From NCBI GenBank assembly GCA_001464255.1, contig LNFD01000103.1:1-6331 (forward strand): a DNA stretch of 6,331 bases. Direction: 5' to 3'. Of the stretch, positions 1-6,331 are shown piece by piece. The position numbers were made by a program, and so were the translations under genes. Each line of letters opens with the position of its first letter. Position 1 is the stretch's first letter. The notes below the pieces were generated by a model, which ran no database searches, was not told where the DNA came from, and saw only the letters and a program-made list of their open reading frames with translations. Source of the DNA: Actinomycetales bacterium Ga0077552. GTDB lineage: Bacteria > Actinomycetota > Actinomycetes > Actinomycetales > Microbacteriaceae.

Positions 1-387
1 CCGGTCATGGTCAGCCCCCGCGACGTCGTCGCCGCCGGTCTGCCCGACCCCGCCACGCTGGGCCCCCGGATGACCGGCAAGACCTGCGCGGGCCTCTGGG
101 TCACCGGCACGGGCGTCGACGGCTCGCCCCGCGCGGTGTACCTGTACCACGTGAGCGACAACGAGTGGACGATGGCCGAGTACGAGAGCCAGTGCGTCGT
201 GTGGCAGACGGCGCTCAACCCCGTCATCGCTCTCGAGCTGCTCGCCTCGGGCGCGTGGAGCGGCGCGGGCGTGCTCGGCCCAGAGGCCTTCGACGCCCAG
301 CCCTTCCTCGACCTCATGGCACGGTCCGAGAGCGAGGGCGGCTACGGCCAGGCCTGGGGCATGGAGGAGCGCACGCCCGTCGCGTGA
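1..387 (+). CDS. Saccharopine dehydrogenase family protein, C-terminal part (5' end outside window)
   Basis: This is the last 128 codons of a gene that begins upstream; the reading frame is open from base 1 and ends at TGA 385-387. The ATG at 7 is unlikely to be the start, because the codons before it are in frame and the segment resembles only the C-terminal domain of the saccharopine dehydrogenase / carboxynorspermidine synthase-like family. Recognisable stretches are YLYHVSDNEWTMAEY, QCVVWQTALNPVIALELL, SGAGVLGPEAFDA and a final YGQAWGMEE. In this family the N-terminal Rossmann domain binds NAD(P)H and the C-terminal domain holds the substrate; the cofactor part is not visible here. The enzyme is expected to be cytoplasmic. 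Whether it works in lysine or polyamine metabolism cannot be decided from this end. The oxidase downstream has its own promoter-like box, so the two are probably separate transcripts. Confidence 0.82.
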   Translation, partial: PVMVSPRDVVAAGLPDPATLGPRMTGKTCAGLWVTGTGVDGSPRAVYLYHVSDNEWTMAEYESQCVVWQTALNPVIALELLASGAWSGAGVLGPEAFDAQPFLDLMARSESEGGYGQAWGMEERTPVA

Positions 388-416
388 TCGCGACCGTCGA
401 CACCGTCGATGCCGCC

Positions 417-422
417 TAGCAT
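417..422 (+). promoter_or_regulatory. -10 box for a leaderless transcript of the alditol oxidase gene
   Basis: TAGCAT matches the actinobacterial TAnnnT -10 pattern and is followed by 7 bases and then GTG at 430. A transcription start at or next to that GTG would give a leaderless mRNA, which is common in Actinobacteria. No Shine-Dalgarno sequence precedes either the ATG at 409 or the GTG at 430. No convincing -35 box is seen 16-18 bases upstream. Confidence 0.55.
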
Positions 423-429
423 CGCTGGT

Positions 430-1699
430 GTGACCCCTTCTGATGCGACCGTGCCAGACCTGACCCCCGCGGGTCGCAACTGGGCGGGCAACGTGGCGTT
501 CGCCGCACCGCGATTCGCCGAGCCGTCGACGATCGCCGAGCTCACCGACCTCGTCGGCGGCGCGTCGGCGGTGCGCGCGATCGGCTCGCGGCACAGCTTC
601 ACCCGGCTCGCCGACAGCGACGACCTCATGGTGTCGGTCGCGGCGCTGCCGGGCGAGCTCGAGATCGACGCCGACCGGCGGGTCGCCTCGGTGCCCGCGG
701 GGTGGCGGTACGCCGCGCTCGCGCGCGAGCTCGAGTCGCGCGGGTGGGCGCTCGGCGCCATGGCATCGCTGCCGCACATCTCGGTCGCCGGGGCCGTCGC
801 GACGGGCACCCACGGCTCGGGCGATGCAGCGGGCTCGCTCGCGAGCGCCGTCGTCGGCCTCGACATCCTCCGCGCCGACGGCGAGCTCGTGCGCGTGCGG
901 CGCGATGCCCCCGACTTCCCCGGGTCGGTCGTCGCGCTGGGCATGCTCGGGGTCGTCACGCGCGTCGAGCTCGCCATCGAGCCGAGCTACGCCATGACCC
1001 AGGTCGTCGATCTCGGCCTGCCGTGGGCCTCGGCCCTCGAGAGCCTCGACGCCGTCATGGGCTCGGCCGACAGCGTGAGCCACTTCACCCGGTGGGATGA
1101 TCCGACCCGCATCGATCAGGTCTGGCGCAAGTCGCGCGTGGTCGAGGGCGGGCCCGCGGTGCCCGAGCCGCTCGACGCACGCGGTGCATCCGCTCGCCGG
1201 CCAATCGGCCGCGTCGTGCACCGACCAGTCGGGCACGGCGGGCCCGTGGTTCGAGCGGCTCCCGCACTTCCGGGCCGAGTTCACGCCCTCGCACGGCGAC
1301 GAGCTGCAGAGCGAGTACTTCGTGCCGCGCGACCGCGCCCTCGACGCCCTGCAGGTGATGCGCGAGATCGGCCCGAGCATCGCGCCCCTGCTCTTCGTGA
1401 GCGAGATCCGCAGCATCCGCGCCGACGACCTCTGGCTGAGCGGCAGCTCGGGTCACGACTCCATCGGCCTGCATTTCACGTGGATGCCCGACGAGCCCGC
1501 GGTGCGCGCGATGCTGCCCCGCATCGAGTCGGCGCTCGCGCCGTTCGGAGCGCGACCGCACTGGGGCAAGGTCTTCACGATGGACTCCGTCGCGCTCGCC
1601 GAGCGCTACCCGCGTTGGCACGATGCCCGAGCGCTGCGCGAGCGGTGGGACCCGCGCGGGGTGTTCCGCAACGCCCTGCTGCGGCAGTGGGGGTTCTGA
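430..1699 (+). pseudogene. Alditol/xylitol oxidase-type FAD-dependent oxidase, frameshifted
   Basis: Enzymes of this vanillyl-alcohol-oxidase-fold family oxidise the terminal hydroxyl of polyols such as xylitol and sorbitol with O2, giving an aldose and H2O2. The first part, 430 to about 1175, reads in frame 1. It carries the FAD-binding half: GSRHSF, whose His (codon 592-594) matches the residue that covalently binds FAD in Streptomyces alditol oxidase, and LPHISVAGAVATGTHGSG. The second part, about 1178 to TGA 1697-1699, reads in frame 2. It carries the substrate half: GPWFERLPHFRAEFTPS, ELQSEYF, SEIRSI, HFTW and RPHWGKVF, including the family's Glu, Arg, Thr and Lys active-site positions. 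Joined, the product is about 422 residues, close to the family length of about 418, so nothing large is missing. GTG 430 is chosen because it follows the -10 box; ATG 409 is the alternative. The break lies near 1165-1185. Without correction only the FAD half is made, with a meaningless tail running to 2106. Confidence 0.82.
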
Positions 1700-1701
1700 G
1701 G

Positions 1702-1734
1702 CGACGACGCGGGGCCGGCGACGCAGCGGCGTCG
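1702..1734. terminator. Possible hairpin between convergent genes
   Basis: The arms 1702-1710 (CGACGACGC) and 1726-1734 (GCGGCGTCG) pair at 8 of 9 positions around a 15-base loop. They sit in the 37-base gap between the stops of the oxidase and the arabinofuranosidase, where a bidirectional terminator would be useful. There is no T-run on either side, and a GC-rich sequence forms such repeats by chance, so this is weak. Confidence 0.25.
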
Positions 1735-1736
1735 AT

Positions 1737-3245
1737 TCAGGCGCGGGCGCTCAGCCGCACGAGGCTCCAGCTCTCGGGCGGCAGCGTGAGGGCGGTGCTC
1801 CCCTCGCCCACGACGATGCCGTCGAGCCGCACCGGCGCGGCCTCGGCGACCTCGGCGGGCGTGCGGCGCGGGCCGTGGTGGTCGGCGCGCAGCGTGAGCG
1901 CCTCGACGAGCCCGACATGGGTGAAGCCGAGGTGGTCGAGCGCCGTGGTGACGGGCTCGGCCGCGCGGTTCGTCACCGCGAGCACGAGCTCGCCGGCCTC
2001 GGTGTTCCAGACGACGGCGGCCGAGAGCGCATCGACCTCGTCGTGCCGCGCGGTCGTCAGGCGGGGCGAGTCGAGACGGGCATCCAGGGCCGTGCCGCGC
2101 GCGTGACGGGCGAGCAGCGCGATCGGCGCGAACGTCGTCTGCCGCCACGCCTCGCCACCGGGCTCGGTCATGATCGGGGCGATGACGTTGACGAGCTGGG
2201 CGAGGCACGCGACCCCGACCCGGTCGGCGTTGCGCACGAGCGTCGTGAGCAGATCGGCCACGACGACGGCGTCGAGCGCCGAGTAGACGTCTTCGATGAG
2301 GCGCGGGCGCTCGCGCAGCTCGAGGTTCGTCTCGCCCGCGAAGTCGTCGATGTACCAGACGTTCCACTCGTCGACCGAGAGGCGGATGCGCTTGGTCGAG
2401 TGCCGCCGCGCGGCGACCGCGTCGGCCGTCGCGATGACCTCGTGCAGGAAGGCCTCGAAAGCGGCGCCCGAGGCGAGGAAGCTCGCGCGGTCGCCCTCGC
2501 GCTCCTGGTAGTAGGCGTGCACCGAGATGTAGTCGACGTCGTCGAAGGCGTGCTCGAGCACGACCCGCTCCCACTCGCCGAAGGTCGCCATGTCGCGCGC
2601 GCTGCTGCCGCAGGCGACGAGCTCGATGCTCGGGTCGACGCGGCGCATCGCCTGCGCGGCCTGGCTCGCGAGCGCGCCGTACTCGGCGGCCGAGCGGTGC
2701 CCGATCTGCCACGGGCCGTCCATCTCGTTGCCGAGGCACCAGAGCCGGATGCCGTGCGGCTGCTCGGCGCCGTTCGCGCGCCGGCGATCGCTCAGCGTCG
2801 TGCCGCCCTCGATGTTGCAGTACTCGACGAGGTCGGCGGCCTCGGCGGCGCCGCGCGTGCCGAGGTTGACCGCGATCATCGGCTCGACGCCCGCGAGCGC
2901 GCACCAGCGCACGAAGTCGTCGGTGCCGACGGTGTTGGGCTCGATCGAGCGCCAGGCCAGGTCGACGCGCGTCGGTCGCTCCTCGCGCGGCCCGACCCCG
3001 TCCTCCCAGCGGTAGTTCGAGACGAAGTTGCCGCCGGGGTAGCGCACGACCGTCGTGCCGAGCTCGCGGGTCAGCGCGACGACGTCGCCGCGCCAGCCCT
3101 CCGCATCGGCGGTCGGGTGGTCGGGTTCGAAGATGCCCGTGTACACGGCCCGCCCGAGGTGCTCGACGAACGAGCCGAACAGCCGGGGATCGACCGCCCC
3201 GACCTCGAACGCGGGGTGAAGGGTGATGCGCGCCTGCGCCGTCAT
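1737..3245 (-). CDS. Alpha-L-arabinofuranosidase, glycoside hydrolase family 51
   Basis: This intact 502-residue enzyme should release terminal alpha-L-arabinofuranose from arabino-oligosaccharides with retention of configuration. No signal peptide or membrane segment is present, so it is probably cytoplasmic and acts on imported oligosaccharides, as is usual for GH51. The N-terminal (beta/alpha)8 barrel begins with RLFGSFVEHLGRAVYTGI (residues 21-38) and VRYPGGNFVSNYRWEDGVGP (67-86). CLGNEMDGPW (170-179) carries the acid/base Glu174, and SVDEWNVWY (290-298) carries the nucleophile Glu293. CLAQLVNVIAPIMTEPGG (347-364) is also typical, and a C-terminal beta-sandwich follows. Catalytic positions and total length match characterised GH51 enzymes. 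The ATG at 3245 is chosen because GGAGG lies 5 bases upstream; a GTG at 3272 would add nine residues that lack family support. The gene is divergent from the HerA-like ATPase and convergent with the oxidase. Polymer preference cannot be told from sequence. Confidence 0.95.
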   Translation of the reverse strand: MTAQARITLHPAFEVGAVDPRLFGSFVEHLGRAVYTGIFEPDHPTADAEGWRGDVVALTRELGTTVVRYPGGNFVSNYRWEDGVGPREERPTRVDLAWRSIEPNTVGTDDFVRWCALAGVEPMIAVNLGTRGAAEAADLVEYCNIEGGTTLSDRRRANGAEQPHGIRLWCLGNEMDGPWQIGHRSAAEYGALASQAAQAMRRVDPSIELVACGSSARDMATFGEWERVVLEHAFDDVDYISVHAYYQEREGDRASFLASGAAFEAFLHEVIATADAVAARRHSTKRIRLSVDEWNVWYIDDFAGETNLELRERPRLIEDVYSALDAVVVADLLTTLVRNADRVGVACLAQLVNVIAPIMTEPGGEAWRQTTFAPIALLARHARGTALDARLDSPRLTTARHDEVDALSAAVVWNTEAGELVLAVTNRAAEPVTTALDHLGFTHVGLVEALTLRADHHGPRRTPAEVAEAAPVRLDGIVVGEGSTALTLPPESWSLVRLSARA

Positions 3246-3250
3246 GCGGG

Positions 3251-3255
3251 CCTCC
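3251..3255 (-). promoter_or_regulatory. Ribosome binding site of the GH51 gene
   Basis: On the minus strand GGAGG lies 5 bases before ATG 3245. It decides this start over the in-frame GTG at 3272, which has no comparable site. Confidence 0.8.
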
Positions 3256-3276
3256 GGAGGGGTCGGCGCCACTCAT

Positions 3277-3292
3277 TTGACGCTCACGACAA
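3277..3292. promoter_or_regulatory. Candidate imperfect palindromic operator upstream of the GH51 gene
   Basis: TTGACGCTCACGACAA is an interrupted palindrome (TTG-CG----CG-CAA). On the minus strand it contains GTGAGCG, a half-site-like sequence for LacI/GalR repressors, which often control sugar hydrolase genes. It lies 32 bases upstream of the GH51 ATG and 41 bases upstream of the divergent ATPase start. Five of eight base pairs match. No regulator gene is in the window. Confidence 0.25.
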
Positions 3293-3320
3293 CATATCGC
3301 GCCGTCCGCGTCGCGCCGCT

Positions 3321-3326
3321 TAGGCT
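3321..3326 (+). promoter_or_regulatory. -10 box for a leaderless transcript of the HerA-like ATPase gene
   Basis: TAGGCT fits TAnnnT and is followed by 6 bases and then ATG 3333. This is the same arrangement as at the oxidase gene, and there is no Shine-Dalgarno sequence. It supports ATG 3333 as the first base or nearly the first base of the mRNA. A -35 box is not recognisable. Confidence 0.6.
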
Positions 3327-3332
3327 GACGCT

Positions 3333-5102
3333 ATGACGGATGCTGCGGACGCGGTCGAGGCCGCCCAGAAGGCCCTCGACGACGCGAAGGCGGCGCTCGC
3401 CGCCGCCGAGGCCGCTGCGCAGGCCGCCGCGCAGACGGCCGCGGCGACGGCCGCCGAGCCGGTCGCGCCTGCGGCGGGCGCCGCGCATCCCGAGGGCCCG
3501 CTCGATGCGGAGCGCGTCGCGACGATCCGCGCCGGCTACCAGGTCGAGGGGGCGGCGCTCGAGATGGGGGCGCTCGTCAACGGCGAGGCGATGCCCGACG
3601 TGCCCGTGCGCATCCCGATCGCCATGACCAACCGCCACGGCCTCGTCGCCGGGGCGACCGGCACGGGCAAGACCAAGACCCTGCAGGTGCTCGCCGAGCA
3701 GCTGAGCGCCGCGGGCGTGCCCGTCTTCGCCGCCGACATCAAGGGCGACCTCAGCGGCATCGCCGTGGCCGGGCAGAGCAGCGAGAAGCTGCTCGCGCGA
3801 ACCGCGGGCATCGGCCAGCAGTGGCAGGGCACGGCCCACCCCACCGAGTTCTACTGCCTCGGCGGCATCGGCCACGGCGTGCCCGTGCGGGCGACCGTCT
3901 CGAGCTTCGGGCCGCTCATGCTCAGCAAGGTGCTCGGCCTCAATGCGACGCAGGAGTCGAGCCTCGGCCTCGTCTTCCTCTACGCCGACCAGAACGGCCT
4001 GCCGCTCGTCGGGCTCGACGACCTGCGGGCCGTCATCCAGTTCCTCACGAGCGACGAGGGCAAGCCCGAGCTCGCCGAGCTCGGCGGGCTCAGCAAGGCG
4101 ACCGCGGGCGTCATCCTGCGCGAGCTCATCACCTTCGCGGCCGAGGGCGCCGACGTCTTCTTCGGCGAGCCCGAGTTCGACACGGCGCACTTCCTGCGCA
4201 CGACGGCCGACGGCCGCGGCATCGTGAGCCTGCTCGAGGTGCCGGGCGTCGCCGACAAACCCGCACTGTTCTCGACCTTCCTCATGTGGCTGCTCGCCGA
4301 CCTGTTCAACGACCTGCCCGAGGTCGGCGACCTCGACAAGCCGAAGCTCGTGTTCTTCTTCGACGAGGCGCACCTGCTGTTCAAGGACGCGTCGAAAGAC
4401 TTCCTCGCCGCCATCACGCAGACCGTGCGCCTGATCCGCTCGAAGGGCGTCGGCATCTTCTTCGTCACGCAGTCGCCGAAGGACGTGCCGGGCGACGTGC
4501 TCGCGCAGCTCGGCTCGCGCGTGCAGCACCAGTTGCGCGCCTTCACGCCCGACGACGCGAAGGCCCTCAAGGCCGCCGTCTCGACCTACCCCAACAGCGG
4601 CTACGAGCTCGACGAGGTGCTCACGACGCTCGGCATCGGCGAGGCGATCGTCACGGTCATGAACGAGAAGGGCGCTCCCTCGCCGGTCGCGTGGACGCGG
4701 CTGCGGGCTCCGCAGGGCTCGATGGATCCCGCGCCCGCCGACGTGGTCGCGGCGACCATCGCGGCCTCGCCCCTCATGGCGCAGTACGGGCAGGCCGTCG
4801 ATCGCGAGTCGGCCTACGAGCTGCTCACCGGCCGCATGAACGCCGCCGCCGATGCCGAAGCCGCGCGTGAGGCTGCCGAGGAGGCCGCGCAGCAGAAGGA
4901 TGCGGCGCGTGAGGAGTATGAGAAGGCCCTGCGCGACCTGCAGAAGACGGAGCGCACGACGACGCGCACGACGAACCGTCGCACGGCGAAGCCCGCACCC
5001 GGTGTCGGCGACGTGCTCGGCGATGTGCTCGGCTCACGAACGGGTCAGACCGTCATCCGTGAGGTCGTGCGCGGCATCTTCGGCACCCTCGGGCGGCGCT
5101 GA
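3333..5102 (+). CDS. HerA-like P-loop ATPase (DUF853 / YjgR-type helicase family)
   Basis: This 589-residue protein belongs to the HerA/FtsK branch of P-loop ATPases, close to the DUF853 family, whose cellular role is poorly known; a DNA-pumping or helicase activity is inferred from the fold only. Walker A is GATGTGKT (residues 107-114, Lys113). Walker B is LVFFFDEAHLLF (339-350, Asp344 and Glu345). FFVTQSPKDVP (376-386) is the sensor-like strand with Gln380, and conserved arginines follow in SRVQHQLRAF (395-404). Family blocks include IKGDLSGIA (136-144), LGLNATQESSLGLVF (201-215) and GGLSKATAGVILREL (251-265). The first 50 residues are an alanine-rich, probably helical extension. Residues 502-541 are a charged coiled-coil-like segment, then a basic Thr/Arg linker and a hydrophobic C-terminal tail. 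No membrane segment is seen, so it is cytoplasmic. No NurA nuclease gene is adjacent. The ATG is supported by the -10 box. Confidence 0.9.
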   Translation: MTDAADAVEAAQKALDDAKAALAAAEAAAQAAAQTAAATAAEPVAPAAGAAHPEGPLDAERVATIRAGYQVEGAALEMGALVNGEAMPDVPVRIPIAMTNRHGLVAGATGTGKTKTLQVLAEQLSAAGVPVFAADIKGDLSGIAVAGQSSEKLLARTAGIGQQWQGTAHPTEFYCLGGIGHGVPVRATVSSFGPLMLSKVLGLNATQESSLGLVFLYADQNGLPLVGLDDLRAVIQFLTSDEGKPELAELGGLSKATAGVILRELITFAAEGADVFFGEPEFDTAHFLRTTADGRGIVSLLEVPGVADKPALFSTFLMWLLADLFNDLPEVGDLDKPKLVFFFDEAHLLFKDASKDFLAAITQTVRLIRSKGVGIFFVTQSPKDVPGDVLAQLGSRVQHQLRAFTPDDAKALKAAVSTYPNSGYELDEVLTTLGIGEAIVTVMNEKGAPSPVAWTRLRAPQGSMDPAPADVVAATIAASPLMAQYGQAVDRESAYELLTGRMNAAADAEAAREAAEEAAQQKDAAREEYEKALRDLQKTERTTTRTTNRRTAKPAPGVGDVLGDVLGSRTGQTVIREVVRGIFGTLGRR

Positions 5103-5211
5103 CACGAACTCTTCAGGGCAGGAAAAGTCGTGCGCCGAGCGCGAAGTTGTGCCAGCATTTTCGTACGCCGGTTACCCGACTGAGAACCGTGCGAACGAGA
5201 AGGGTTCTCTT
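5103..5211. other. Intergenic region before the sensor kinase gene
   Basis: This 109-base gap carries no gene and no clear terminator for the ATPase gene. It is less GC-rich than the genes before it. A TTGTGC at 5147-5152 could be a -35 box, but the matching position (5170-5175, GGTTAC) is not a good -10, so no promoter is called. Confidence 0.5.
5197..5204 (+). promoter_or_regulatory. Ribosome binding site of the PAS kinase gene
   Basis: The purine run GAGAAGGG ends 7 bases before GTG 5212. It favours this start over the in-frame GTG at 5224 and over longer readings into the region upstream. Confidence 0.6.
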
Positions 5212-6331
5212 GTGGAGCCATCTGTGCCGGACACCCCCTCCACTGGCGCAGCGGATGCCGGTCTCCACCTCGAAGCCACCCTCGACCAGCTCGCCGACGG
5301 GCTGGTGTTGATCGATCGAGAGTGGCGCTACACCTATCTCAACCGTGCGGCAGAGCAGTACATGAGGCTCACGAGCGAGCAGATCGTGGGCAGGACACTA
5401 TGGGAACTATTTCCCGACGCGGCCACGAACGACTTCGGCGAGCCTATGCGCCGCGCGATGAAAGAACGGACGGTCACGTACGTACGCGCCTACCATTCGG
5501 CACTCGAACTCTGGCTGGAGACACGCATCTACCCGACTGCCGACGGTATCGCGGTGCACTTGCGCGATGTCTCGGACATCGAGCGCCAGCAGCGTGAACT
5601 CGACGATGCGGTCGACCGCGCCTTGCGAATGACCGCGTTGCTCGACATCTCGAATGAGGCCTTCATCACCGAAGATCTGGACTACCACGTGACCTATTGG
5701 AACCGGGGAGCAGAGCAGATTTACGGCTGGACCAGGGAGGAGGCTGTCGGCCGCGACATCCGCACGCTCATCTACGACGAGGCGACGCACTTCGAGAAGG
5801 CAGCGGCAGAACTCGCCTCGACCGGGAGGTGGTCGGGAGAGCTCCACCAGCGGGCGAAGGACGGACGCCGAATCGTCGTGGCATGCCGGTGGCAGGCCGT
5901 CCTGGACGAGCAAGGCCGACCGTCGAGTTACTTCGCCGTCAACTCAGCGGGAGGTCGAGAGCCGCGCGCGTCGGCTCGAAAGCCTCGGCACGCTCGCCGG
6001 CGGCATCGCGCATGATCTGAACAACGTGCTCACCCCGGTGCTCATGTCTGTGCAACTGCTCAAGACCATGACGCCGTCCCCCGAGCAAGCGGAACTGCTC
6101 GAGGGGATGCAGTCGGCGATCATCCGCGGGGCCGACATGATCAGCCAAGTGCTGTCATTCGCCCGGGGGGTTGAGGGGGCTCGTGATCTGGTGCAGGCTC
6201 GGGCTCTCATCGATGAGCTCCGCAAGCTCACCCTGGCTGTGCTCCCGAAGTCGATTGAGGTCGTCATCGTCGACGACGAGGTGCCACCGATGATCGGGGA
6301 CGCGACTCAGATCCTGCAGGTGATCGGGAAC
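5212..6331 (+). pseudogene. PAS-PAS sensor histidine kinase, frameshifted and cut by the window end
   Basis: The gene begins at GTG 5212 and encodes a soluble sensor with no membrane segment. The first PAS domain is at about residues 21-122 (DQLADGLVLIDREWRYTYLN onward, with WLETRIYPTADG). The second is at about 140-244 (FITEDLDYHVTYWNRGAEQI, YGWTREEAVGRD). Frame 1 then loses homology after AVN at 5941-5943. The kinase resumes in frame 2 at about 5942 with TQREVESRARRLESLGTLAG. The H-box GGIAHDLNNVLTP follows, with the phosphoacceptor His at codon 6011-6013, then a DHp helix pair and the start of the ATPase domain (VPPMIGDATQILQVIGN), whose N-box Asn is at or near the window edge. Other kinases of this type have a few more residues between PAS and DHp (a TDIT-like stretch), so a small deletion is likelier than one extra base. 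As read, frame 1 stops at 6013-6015 and yields a PAS-only protein. A response regulator or fused receiver may lie beyond the window. Signal and output are unknown. Confidence 0.8.

Noticed and set aside
1160..1190. Programmed ribosomal frameshifting in the oxidase gene
   Set aside because: No slippery heptamer, internal Shine-Dalgarno sequence or stop codon at the shift site is visible, and the family is not known for it.
1190..2106. Frame 1 continuation of the oxidase as a true C-terminal extension
   Set aside because: After about 1180 the translation is Arg/Ala-rich and then runs antisense through the GH51 gene, while the expected oxidase C-terminus is present in frame 2.
1606..3276. Long open frames in other phases over the GH51 gene, on both strands
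   Set aside because: Their translations are Arg/Ala/Gly-rich with no family motifs. They arise because stops are rare in very GC-rich DNA, while the GH51 frame carries full catalytic motifs.
3273..4529. A 418-codon antisense frame opposite the HerA-like gene
   Set aside because: It is low in complexity (Glu, Arg, Leu, Gly) without a recognisable domain, and the plus strand holds a well-conserved ATPase.
4852..5211. An extended start for the kinase inside the end of the HerA-like gene
   Set aside because: The upstream in-frame translation is Arg-rich and without homology. GTG 5212 has a suitable ribosome binding site just before the first PAS domain.
1..6331. CRISPR arrays, tRNA or rRNA genes, insertion sequences, toxin-antitoxin pairs
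   Set aside because: No regularly spaced repeats, cloverleaf-like segments, transposase motifs or small paired genes were seen on either strand by eye.

Overview
The window looks like a piece of a high-GC actinobacterial chromosome, most likely Microbacteriaceae (order Micrococcales). The grounds are strong G/C preference at third codon positions, two starts that sit directly behind TAnnnT -10 boxes as in leaderless actinobacterial mRNAs, and proteins that read like actinobacterial family members. The family assignment comes from recognising sequence patterns, not from a search.

Layout. (1) Bases 1-387 (+) are the C-terminal end of a saccharopine dehydrogenase-like NAD(P)-dependent protein whose start lies outside the window. 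(2) Bases 430-1699 (+) encode an alditol/xylitol oxidase-type FAD enzyme. Its reading frame changes once, near 1165-1185, so it is a frameshifted gene or contains a sequence error. (3) Bases 1737-3245 (-) are an intact cytoplasmic GH51 alpha-L-arabinofuranosidase, convergent with the oxidase. (4) Bases 3333-5102 (+) are an intact HerA-like P-loop ATPase of the DUF853 type, divergent from the arabinofuranosidase. (5) Bases 5212-6331 (+) are a PAS-PAS-histidine kinase, cut by the window end and also frameshifted, near 5935-5950.

How the genes relate. The oxidase and the arabinofuranosidase fit a loose theme of pentose and pentitol use, but they are transcribed towards each other and do not form an operon. 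The HerA-like ATPase has its own leaderless promoter and no NurA nuclease partner in view. The kinase has richer A/T codon use (CTA, TTT) than its neighbours and may lie at the edge of a more recently acquired segment.

No tRNA, rRNA, CRISPR array, insertion sequence or obvious new system is visible. The most notable observations are the two frame breaks, both from frame 1 to frame 2, and the compositional change after about 5100.
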